Part shown: one piece after another, positions 53,202 through 60,655 of the stretch
Position numbering within the stretch: the first letter of the stretch is position 1
Layout of the letters: each line of letters starts with the position of its first letter
Position numbers and translations under genes: made by a program
Assembly (NCBI GenBank): GCA_965237625.1
Contig: CBDEGD010000027.1
Location: forward strand, 8,033 to 72,032
Source: JABDIP01 sp965237625
GTDB taxonomy: Bacteria > Pseudomonadota > Alphaproteobacteria > DSM-16000 > Inquilinaceae
Reading direction: 5' to 3'
Length of the DNA stretch: 64,000 nucleotides
Notes under the pieces: generated by a model
Told to the model about the DNA's origin: nothing
Database searches by the model: none
Seen by the model: the letters and a program-made list of their open reading frames with translations, nothing else

Positions 53202-55388
53202 ATGTTGGGAAGATTGATCGAGAGAGCGCAGCCGAGTCGCCGTCAGTTCCTGAAAGCGGGCGCAACCGCCGGAGCCGGGCTGGTGATCGGGATGAATTTG
53301 CCGGCCGCCGGGACCAAGATCGCCCGCGCCGCAGCCGGAAGCCCCGGGGCGAACGCCTTCGTGCGGATCGCGCCGGACAACACGGTGACGGTGCTGATCA
53401 AGCATATCGAGTTCGGCCAGGGCACCTTCACCGGCCTGTCGACCATCGTGGCGGAGGAGCTGGACGCCGATTGGTCGCAGATCCGCGCCGAGCATGCGCC
53501 GTCAGATCCGACGCTTTACAACAATCTGCATTGGGGCCCGGTGCAGGGCACCGGCGGCAGCTCCAGCACCGCCAATTCCTATGAGCAGCTCCGCCAGGCC
53601 GGCGCCACGGCGCGGGCAATGCTGGTCGCCGCTGCCGCCGACGATTGGGGCGTACCGGCCAGCCAGATCATCGTCAGCAAGGGCGTTCTCACCCATACGG
53701 CAAGCAGCAGGAGCGGCACTTTCGGCGATTTTGCCGAGGCGGCCTCCATGCTGTCTCCGCCGGACCCGGTGGCGCTGAAGGATCCCGCCGACTTCACCCT
53801 GATCGGCACTCATGTGCCAAGGCTGGATTCTCCGGACAAGACCCGTGGTACAGCGATCTACACCATCGATGTGCAACTGCCGGGCATGCTGACAGCCTTG
53901 CTGGCCCGCCCACCGCTGTTCGGGGCGACGGCGCGGTCATTCGATGCCACGTCGGCTTTGGCGGTGAAGGGTGTTACCGACGTCGTCGACACGCCGCGCG
54001 GGGTTGCCGTTGTCGCAGAGAGCTTCTGGGCGGCCAAGACCGGCCGTGACGCGCTGGTCGTCGATTGGGACGAGAGCACGGCCGAGACCCGTGGCAGCGC
54101 CGAGATGATGACCCAGTACAAGGAGTTGGCGAAGCAGCCCGGCCTGGCAGCGCGCCAGGATGGCGACGTCGACACCGCCCTGGCCGCCGCCGAGACCGTG
54201 GTGGAAGCGGCGTTCGAATTCCCGTTCCTGGCCCATGCGCCGATGGAGCCGCTGGATTGCACCATCCGGCTCGATGGCGACACTTGCGAAATCTGGACCG
54301 GATCGCAGTTCCCGACCATCGACCACGGCACCGCCGCGGCCATTCTGGGGTTGCCGCCGACCCAGGTGACGATCCATACCCAGTTGGCTGGCGGCAGCTT
54401 CGGCCGCCGGGCAACGCCGAATGCCGACATGGTGTCGGAAGCGGCGTTCGTGGTGAAGGCGATCGGCGGCCGCGCGCCGGTTCGGGTGATGTGGACCCGC
54501 GAGGACGACATTCGCGGCGGGCGCTATCGGCCGATGTATTTTCACACCCTCAAGGCCGGGCTGGATGCCAAGGGCGACATCGTCGGCTGGCGGCATCGCA
54601 TCGTCGGCCAGTCGATCCTGAAGGGCACGCCCTTCGAGGGCGCGCTGGTGCAGAATGGCATCGACCAGACTTCGGTCGAGGGAGCCAACAACCTGCCCTA
54701 TGCGGTTCCCAACGTGCTGGTCGATGTGATCACCACCGATGTGACTGTGCCGGTTCTCTGGTGGCGGGCCGTGGGCAGCACCCATACGGCCTATTCGATC
54801 GAGACCTTCATCGACGAGCTGGCGGAGGCCGCCGGCCGCGATCCGGTGGAGATGCGCATGGCCATGCTGGCCGATCACCCTCGGCACCGGCAGGTGCTGC
54901 AACTGGCGGCGGAAAAGGCCGGATGGGGCACGCCGCTGCCGGCCGGTCATGGGCGCGGTATCGCGGTCCATGAATCGTTCAACTCCTATGTCGCCGAGGT
55001 GGCCGAGGTGTCGGTCGGACCGTCCGGGGCGATCAAGGTCGAGCGGGTGGTCTGCGCCGTCGATTGCGGCGTGCCGGTCAATCCGGACGTGATCGCGGCC
55101 CAGATGGAGGGCGGCATCGGCTATGGGCTTGGCGCCATCCTGCATGACGCAATCACCTTGGAGGGCGGCCAGGTCGTGGAATCGAACTTCCACGACTACA
55201 TCCCGCTGCGCATCGACGAGATGCCGAGTGTGGAGGTGCATGTGGTGCCGTCGACCGAACCGCCGACAGGCGTCGGCGAGCCCGGCGTGCCGCCAATCGG
55301 CCCGGCGGTGGCCAATGCCATCGCCGCGGCGACCGGCAAACGCATCCGCTCGCTGCCCATGTCGCAGCACGATCTGGGCACCTCGTAA
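53202..55388 (+). CDS. Molybdenum hydroxylase large subunit (isoquinoline 1-oxidoreductase beta)
   Basis: A 728-residue molybdopterin-cytosine-dinucleotide subunit. The N-terminus SRRQFLKAGATAGAGLVIG is a Tat signal, so the enzyme is exported folded with its partner. Conserved cofactor segments include GTGGSSSTANSYEQLRQAG, GGSFGRRATPN and the C-terminal GVGEPGVPP with the catalytic Glu693. It is longer than an oxidase lacking the signal, as in IorB. The substrate is uncertain: N-heterocycle or aldehyde. No XdhC or MocA maturation gene is adjacent; a LysR gene follows. Confidence 0.93.
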   Translation: MLGRLIERAQPSRRQFLKAGATAGAGLVIGMNLPAAGTKIARAAAGSPGANAFVRIAPDNTVTVLIKHIEFGQGTFTGLSTIVAEELDADWSQIRAEHAPSDPTLYNNLHWGPVQGTGGSSSTANSYEQLRQAGATARAMLVAAAADDWGVPASQIIVSKGVLTHTASSRSGTFGDFAEAASMLSPPDPVALKDPADFTLIGTHVPRLDSPDKTRGTAIYTIDVQLPGMLTALLARPPLFGATARSFDATSALAVKGVTDVVDTPRGVAVVAESFWAAKTGRDALVVDWDESTAETRGSAEMMTQYKELAKQPGLAARQDGDVDTALAAAETVVEAAFEFPFLAHAPMEPLDCTIRLDGDTCEIWTGSQFPTIDHGTAAAILGLPPTQVTIHTQLAGGSFGRRATPNADMVSEAAFVVKAIGGRAPVRVMWTREDDIRGGRYRPMYFHTLKAGLDAKGDIVGWRHRIVGQSILKGTPFEGALVQNGIDQTSVEGANNLPYAVPNVLVDVITTDVTVPVLWWRAVGSTHTAYSIETFIDELAEAAGRDPVEMRMAMLADHPRHRQVLQLAAEKAGWGTPLPAGHGRGIAVHESFNSYVAEVAEVSVGPSGAIKVERVVCAVDCGVPVNPDVIAAQMEGGIGYGLGAILHDAITLEGGQVVESNFHDYIPLRIDEMPSVEVHVVPSTEPPTGVGEPGVPPIGPAVANAIAAATGKRIRSLPMSQHDLGTS

Positions 55389-55427
55389 GGATCGGAGAGG
55401 GCGGCGTTTGCCGTTAGGCCGGCGCTG

Positions 55428-55548
55428 CCCTCACCCGGCTCGACTACGCTCGCTACCCTCTCCCAGAGGGAGAGGGAAAAAGTGGCGTCACCTGAGAAAC
55501 CCTCTCTCTCTGGGAGAGGGTGGCGAGCGCAGTCGAGCCGGGTGAGGG
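55428..55548. repeat. CCCTCACCC-bounded inverted repeat, copy 2
   Basis: Arms of about 40 bases: the left starts CCCTCACCCGGCTCGACTAC at 55428 and the right ends GAGCCGGGTGAGGG at 55548, with an internal CCCTCTCCCAGAGGGAGAGG hairpin. It sits between the hydroxylase stop and the LysR start and could form a terminator-like cruciform. The same words occur at 23745-23902. Confidence 0.8.
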
Positions 55549-55633
55549 CTCGTCCCGCGCTTGCAATTCAGTTTCCGCATCGCCGACAATGCTCCCCCGG
55601 TCCGCATTGTGGCCCTTGAGTGGAAACAATCCA

Positions 55634-56542
55634 ATGGATTCGATCGGCGGTATGATCACCTTCGCCCGGGTGGTGGAGGCGAACAGCTTCTCGGAGGCGG
55701 CGCGGCGCCTCGGCATTTCGAAATCGGCGGTGAGCAAGCAGATTGCGCGACTGGAGGATCACCTGGGCGCGCGCCTGCTGAACCGCACCACCCGGCGGAT
55801 CAGCCCGACCGAGGTGGGCGCGGCCTTCTACGAGCGTTGCGCCAGGATCATCGCCGAGGTCGAGGAAGCGGAGCTGGCGGTCACCCGGCTACAGGAAGAG
55901 CCGCGCGGCGTGCTCCGGGTCAATGCGCCGATGTCTTTCGGCATCCTGCATCTGGCGCCGGCGATTTCGGTGTTCCTGAAGCGCTATCCCGATATGGATA
56001 TCGACCTGACCCTGAACGACCGTTTCGTCGATCTGATCGACGAGGGCTACGATCTGGCGATCCGCATCGGCACCATGGCGGACAGCTCGCTGATCGCGCG
56101 CAAGCTGGCGCCGAGCCGATTGGTGCTCTGCGCCGCGCCGGCCTATCTGCGCCGCAGTGGCATGCCGGCGGAGCCCCGCGAACTGGCGGGGCATGATTGC
56201 CTCGTTTACAGCCTGGCGACCGGTGGGGACCTCTGGAAATTCACCGACACCGAAGGCAAGCCCCACCCGGTTCGGGTCACTGCCCGTCTCCGGGTCAACA
56301 ATGGCGACGTGATGCGGGATATCGCCGCGTCGGGGCTGGGGCTGACGGTGCTGCCGAACTTCATCGCAGCCAAAGACCTGGAGAAGGGCACGCTTGTGCC
56401 GGTGCTGACCGACTACAGCTTGCCGGAGACCGCCGTTTCCGCCGTCTATCCGCAGAACCGGCATCTCAGCACCAAAATCCGGGTCTTTGTCGACTTCCTG
56501 GCCAGCCGCTTCGGACCGGTGCCGTATTGGGAGCAGGTTTAG
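55634..56542 (+). CDS. LysR-family transcriptional regulator
   Basis: A 302-residue regulator. The winged helix-turn-helix is at residues about 8-66 (FARVVEANSFSEAARRLGIS, then KSAVSKQIARLEDHLGARLL). The effector domain covers the rest, with LRVNAPMSFGILHLAPAI and DLAIRIGTMADSSLIARKL typical of the CrgA-like subgroup. The start ATG 55634 gives a normal length. It follows the molybdenum hydroxylase genes on the same strand, separated by a repeat, and could control them. Confidence 0.93.
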   Translation: MDSIGGMITFARVVEANSFSEAARRLGISKSAVSKQIARLEDHLGARLLNRTTRRISPTEVGAAFYERCARIIAEVEEAELAVTRLQEEPRGVLRVNAPMSFGILHLAPAISVFLKRYPDMDIDLTLNDRFVDLIDEGYDLAIRIGTMADSSLIARKLAPSRLVLCAAPAYLRRSGMPAEPRELAGHDCLVYSLATGGDLWKFTDTEGKPHPVRVTARLRVNNGDVMRDIAASGLGLTVLPNFIAAKDLEKGTLVPVLTDYSLPETAVSAVYPQNRHLSTKIRVFVDFLASRFGPVPYWEQV

Positions 56543-56632
56543 GAATAGGCCTGTCGGCCGTCAGCTAACTTGCGCCGCGCCAGACCGTCCCCTAGAACAG
56601 CCGCGCAATCCCGGAGCAGCACAGCGAACCTC

Positions 56633-58396
56633 ATGCCGTCCCTGACCACGATCTTGACCGAAGTTGTTTCGACTGCCTTCGCGGAGGCCGGGCTTCCGGC
56701 GGAGCTGGGCGTGGTGGTGCGGTCCGACCGGCCGGAACTTGGGCAGTTCCAGTGCAATGGCGCGCTGGCCGGGGCCAAGATCGCCAAGGCGCCGCCGCGC
56801 AAGCTGTCGGAGGCGGTGATCGAGCGGTTGGAGGGCAACCCTGCTCTTGGCGGGATCTCTTTAGCCGGGCCCGGCTTCATCAATCTGAGCCTGACAGACG
56901 AATTCCTGGCGGAACACGCGAATGCGCTGGCGGCCGATCTTCGGCTCGGCGCGGCGGAGACCGGCGCGCCGTTATCGGTGATCCTGGATTTCGGCGGGCC
57001 CAACATCGCCAAGCCGATGCATGTCGGCCATCTGCGCGCGTCGATCATTGGTGACTGCCTGCAGAGGCTGTTCCGCTTCGCCGGCCACAAGGTGGTGAGC
57101 GACGTCCATATGGGCGATTGGGGGCTGCCCATGGGGATGCTGATCAGCGAGATCGCCCTCCAGCAGCCGGATCTTCCCTATTTCGACGGTCAGTTCGACG
57201 GGACGTACCCGGCCCAGTCACCGGTGACCATGGAGGAGCTGGAGGCGCTGTATCCGAAGGCCGCCGCAAATTGCAAGACGGATCCGGCACGGCTGGAGGC
57301 GGCGCGGCTGGCGACCGCCGAGCTGCAGGGCCATCGGCCGGGATACCAGGCACTTTGGCGGCATTTCATGGATGTCTCCGTCGCCGGCATGCGGCGGGAT
57401 TTTGGCAGCCTGGGGGTGCGGTTCGACATCTGGAAGGGCGAGGCCGATGTCCACGATCTGATCGCACCGATGGTCGAGCGGCTGCAGTCCGACGGCTCCG
57501 CCGTAGAGAGCGACGGCGCCGTGGTGTTGCCGGTGGCCGAGGAGGGCGACAAGGCCAAGATGCCGCCGCTGATGCTGCTGAAATCCGATGGCGGCGCCAT
57601 GTATGGCACCACCGACATGGCGACGATCATGGACCGGGTTCAGGTCTACGATCCCGATCTGATGCTCTATGTGGTCGATCAGCGGCAGAGCCTGCATTTC
57701 GAACAGGTGTTCCGCGGCGCCCGAAAAACCGGGATCGCCGGTAAGGCCGGGCTGGAACATATCGGCTTCGGCACGATGAACGGTCCCGACGGCAAGCCGT
57801 TCAAGACCCGGGCCGGCGGCGTCATGCGCCTGCAGGACCTGATCGGCATGGCGACCGAACAGGCGATGAGCCGCCTGCGCGAGGCGGGGCTGGCGGCGGA
57901 TTACCCTGAGGAGGAGCGCGCGCAGATCGCGCGGATGGTTGGAATCGCCGCGATCAAGTTCGCCGATCTCAGCAATCATCGGCTATCGAATTACATCTTC
58001 GATCTGGACCGATTCACCGGGTTCGAGGGAAAGACCGGCCCGTATCTTCAATATGCCGCGGTGCGTATCAAGTCGCTGCTGCGCAAGGCGGAGACGCAGG
58101 GTGCGGCGCCGGGCCCGATCCTGCCGCCATCGGAGGTCGAGCGCGAGTTGGTGCTTCTGCTCGGGCAGATGCCCGATGCGATCGCCAGCGCCATTGTTCG
58201 GCGTGCGCCAAACGAGCTCTGTGATTTCGCGTTCCGCCTGGCTCAGGAGTTCAGTCGATTCTACAGCGGCTGCCATATCCTCAGCGAGCAGGACTTAGCG
58301 CTGATGGGGTCGCGCCTCTCGTTGGCGCGCGCATCATTGCAACAGTTGGAACTGCTTTTGTCGCTACTTGGGATTGAAATTCCAGAGCGCATGTGA
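56633..58396 (+). CDS. argS: Arginyl-tRNA synthetase
   Basis: A 587-residue class I synthetase that charges tRNA-Arg. The N-terminal domain spans about residues 1-110. The signature HVGH lies at 130-133 in PNIAKPMHVGHLRAS. No canonical KMSKS is present; KPFKTRAGGVMRL occupies the equivalent position, a known variation in ArgS. The C-terminal anticodon-binding helices include YLQYAAVRIKSLLRKAE and FCDFAF-like segments ending near FSRFYSGCHIL. The start ATG 56633 is chosen because the upstream extension is unconserved. It is the final gene on the plus strand before the convergent operon. Confidence 0.95.
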   Translation: MPSLTTILTEVVSTAFAEAGLPAELGVVVRSDRPELGQFQCNGALAGAKIAKAPPRKLSEAVIERLEGNPALGGISLAGPGFINLSLTDEFLAEHANALAADLRLGAAETGAPLSVILDFGGPNIAKPMHVGHLRASIIGDCLQRLFRFAGHKVVSDVHMGDWGLPMGMLISEIALQQPDLPYFDGQFDGTYPAQSPVTMEELEALYPKAAANCKTDPARLEAARLATAELQGHRPGYQALWRHFMDVSVAGMRRDFGSLGVRFDIWKGEADVHDLIAPMVERLQSDGSAVESDGAVVLPVAEEGDKAKMPPLMLLKSDGGAMYGTTDMATIMDRVQVYDPDLMLYVVDQRQSLHFEQVFRGARKTGIAGKAGLEHIGFGTMNGPDGKPFKTRAGGVMRLQDLIGMATEQAMSRLREAGLAADYPEEERAQIARMVGIAAIKFADLSNHRLSNYIFDLDRFTGFEGKTGPYLQYAAVRIKSLLRKAETQGAAPGPILPPSEVERELVLLLGQMPDAIASAIVRRAPNELCDFAFRLAQEFSRFYSGCHILSEQDLALMGSRLSLARASLQQLELLLSLLGIEIPERM

Positions 58397-58616
58397 CGCC
58401 GTCAATGATTCGGGGCGGGGTTGCCCTGCGCCGATTTCGTCCCTTTTTTGCGGTCATGTCGAAGTTGTTGTTGCCTTTCGGCAACATACGTTTCGCGCAC
58501 CGCACTGTCCCTGGATCGTCGTCATGGTGCGCGCGTTGGCGCGCCGATGCTTCGACTGAAACCCAAACGTGTCTCAACTGCCACACATGTGTCACAAAGG
58601 TGTTACAACAGAGAAC

Positions 58617-58644
58617 AAAAAAGCCCTGATCGTTCGATCAGGGC
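58617..58644 (-). terminator. Rho-independent terminator, minus strand
   Basis: GCCCTGATCG and CGATCAGGGC form a 10-bp stem (58623-58644) with a two-base (or four-base) loop. On the minus strand the hairpin is followed by six T (58622-58617). It lies about 230 bp after the gamma-glutamyltransferase stop, so it ends either that operon's transcript or a separate small RNA. Confidence 0.85.
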
Positions 58645-58717
58645 CAGTCACGGAACATTCAACAACATTACGTTGAGAATCCACGATGTGTATTTTGTAC
58701 ATCGTAATTCCCGTGAC
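58617..58717 (-). ncRNA. Candidate small structured RNA
   Basis: On the minus strand, GTCACGGGAA (58717-58708) can pair with TTCCGTGAC (58655-58647), enclosing a hairpin ACGATGT (58705-58699) with ACATCGT (58689-58683). These are followed directly by the strong terminator at 58644-58617. The nested stem, hairpin and terminator in a non-coding stretch look like an independent sRNA of about 100-130 nt or a structured 3' end. No known RNA family was recognised and no promoter could be fixed. Confidence 0.4.
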
Positions 58718-58873
58718 CGCGTAGTTCCTCCCTAAACTTTGGGCCGTGCCGCTCACATGCCGCAGCTTTCTTTTTATTAGGATGGGGACCCTAGCAGGGT
58801 TCAAGAGAAGAAAGCAAACACTTCGATTGGTCTTTCGGAAAATGCCGTAGACTCCAAGGTTCCGACAGGCCGA

Positions 58874-60649
58874 TCACCGGCCGGCGGCATATCCTTGCAT
58901 GCCGCGCGGATTCGAAGCCGCCTTCAGCAGGCCCTGATTTTGACTGGCGGCGCACATCCGGCCTTCCGACCAATCCGGTCCGATTTCGACCAAATGGCCA
59001 CGATCGCGCAAGCCCGAGACCGTCGAGTCGGGGAATCGGCCCTCGACCACCAACCGACCTGGTGCGCTCTGTCTCGGGTAGAATGAGCTGGGAAAGTGGT
59101 CGCTATGGAAGGATGGCGCGTCGATCGCCTCCTGCAAATTCATGCCATATACCGCATGGCGCAGGAAGAAGATCGGCTGCCACTGGTCCTGGCCGTCACC
59201 GCCCGGCGTGCCGAACGCCATATAGGGTTTGCCGTTCCGCAGGGCCATGGACGGCGACAAGGTGGTGCGCGGCCGTTTGCCCGGTTCGAGGCTGGCCGGC
59301 AGGCCTTCCTCCAGCCAGAACATCTGGGCGCGGGTCGGCAACGGGAAGCCCAGGCCCGGAATGACCGGGGAGCTTTGCAGCCAGCCACCGCTGGGCATGG
59401 CCGAGACCATGTTGCCATGACGATCGATCACATCCACATGGCAGGTGTCGCCGCGGGTTTCGCCGGATTTGGCGACCGTGGGCTCCCCCACCCCCGCGGA
59501 CATCGGAACCGTCACGCCCTCGGTGACCGCCGCGGCCAGCTTGATCGCATATCCTTCGATGGCGCCGGGGCGCAGTTCCAGTGACGCCTGATCGCTGATC
59601 AGCGGGCGCCGTTCGGCGTTGTAGTCGTCCGACAGCAGATGCTCCATCGGCACATCGACGAAGTTGGGATCGCCGTAATAGGCCTCGCGATCGGCATAGG
59701 CGAGCTTGATGACCTCAGTCACCGTATGGACGAATTCGGCGCCGTTCGGATCCATACCGGCCAGGTCGAAACCCCTCAGCAGCGCCAATTGCTGCAGGAA
59801 GACCGGCCCTTGCGACCAGGGACCGCATTTCAGGACCGTATGTCCGGCGAAGTCATAGCTGAGGGGCTCTTCGTAATGGGCCTGCCACCTCGCCATGTCG
59901 TCGCCGGTCAGAACACCTCGATGACGCCGGCCGCTGGAATCCATCACTTCGGTGCGGCAGAAGCCGTCGATGGTCTCGGCGACGAACCCCCGATACCAGG
60001 CGTCGCGCGCCGCGTCGATCTGGCGAACCCGATCCCCACCCGCGGCGGCGGCTTCCTCCAGCAGGCGTCGCCAAGTCGCCGCCATGGCCTTGTTGGCGAA
60101 CAGTGCGCCGGACTCTGGGACATCGCCACCGGGCAGGAACACCTCCGCCGAGCTGGTCCATTCCGTCACGAACATGTCGCGCATCTGGGCGATGGTGTCG
60201 CAGATCCGGGGCACCAGCGGCACGCCATTCTCCGCATAGCCGATCGCCGGCTCGAAGACCTCCGCCAGTGTCATGGTCCCATGGTCGCGCAGCATGGTCA
60301 TCCAGCCATCGAAGGCCCCCGGCACCACCGCGGCGAGGTGACCGGTGCCGGGAACGATCTCCAGGCCGAGATCCCGGTAGTGGCCGATGGTCGCGCCGGC
60401 CGGAGCAACGCCTTGGGCGCACAGTACCTGCGCCTTTGCGGTGTCGGCCCGATAGAGGATTGCCGGCAGGTCGCCGCCCGGGCCATTCAGATGGGGCTCG
60501 GCCACCTGCAGCGTCATTCCGGCGGCGACCGCCGCATCGAATGCATTGCCGCCTCGCTCCAGAATTGCCATGCCGACCGCCGTGGCAAGCCAATGGGTGG
60601 TTGAAATGACGCCGAACGTGCCGCTGATCTCCGGCCGGGTCGTGAACAT
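58874..60649 (-). CDS. ggt: Gamma-glutamyltransferase
   Basis: A 591-residue Ntn-hydrolase that cleaves itself into two subunits and transfers or hydrolyses gamma-glutamyl groups. The autocatalytic nucleophile is Thr402 in RGDTCHVDVIDRHGNMVS. The N-terminal part has the family's GGNAFDAAVAAGMTL and GPGGDL. No signal peptide is seen, so it may be cytosolic and of the YwrD-like kind instead of periplasmic glutathione hydrolase. It starts six bases after the GH65 stop, in the same operon; the functional link to trehalose metabolism is not obvious. Confidence 0.9.
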   Translation of the reverse strand: MFTTRPEISGTFGVISTTHWLATAVGMAILERGGNAFDAAVAAGMTLQVAEPHLNGPGGDLPAILYRADTAKAQVLCAQGVAPAGATIGHYRDLGLEIVPGTGHLAAVVPGAFDGWMTMLRDHGTMTLAEVFEPAIGYAENGVPLVPRICDTIAQMRDMFVTEWTSSAEVFLPGGDVPESGALFANKAMAATWRRLLEEAAAAGGDRVRQIDAARDAWYRGFVAETIDGFCRTEVMDSSGRRHRGVLTGDDMARWQAHYEEPLSYDFAGHTVLKCGPWSQGPVFLQQLALLRGFDLAGMDPNGAEFVHTVTEVIKLAYADREAYYGDPNFVDVPMEHLLSDDYNAERRPLISDQASLELRPGAIEGYAIKLAAAVTEGVTVPMSAGVGEPTVAKSGETRGDTCHVDVIDRHGNMVSAMPSGGWLQSSPVIPGLGFPLPTRAQMFWLEEGLPASLEPGKRPRTTLSPSMALRNGKPYMAFGTPGGDGQDQWQPIFFLRHAVYGMNLQEAIDAPSFHSDHFPSSFYPRQSAPGRLVVEGRFPDSTVSGLRDRGHLVEIGPDWSEGRMCAASQNQGLLKAASNPRGMQGYAAGR

Positions 60650-60655
60650 ACCTGT

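Larger units (their letters stand above)
58397..58873. other. Intergenic region between argS and ggt, with possible RNA
   Basis: About 475 bp without a convincing coding gene, between convergent argS and gamma-glutamyltransferase genes. It holds the terminator and the possible structured RNA listed separately. A 70-codon minus-strand frame at 58592-58804 spans the terminator and has no family resemblance, so it was not called. Confidence 0.5.

Noticed and set aside
53937..55370. 477-codon minus-strand frame
   Set aside because: It is antisense to the molybdenum hydroxylase large subunit, which is clearly the gene.
58592..58804. 70-codon minus-strand frame across the terminator
   Set aside because: It runs through a T-tailed terminator hairpin and has no family resemblance; the structured-RNA reading fits better.
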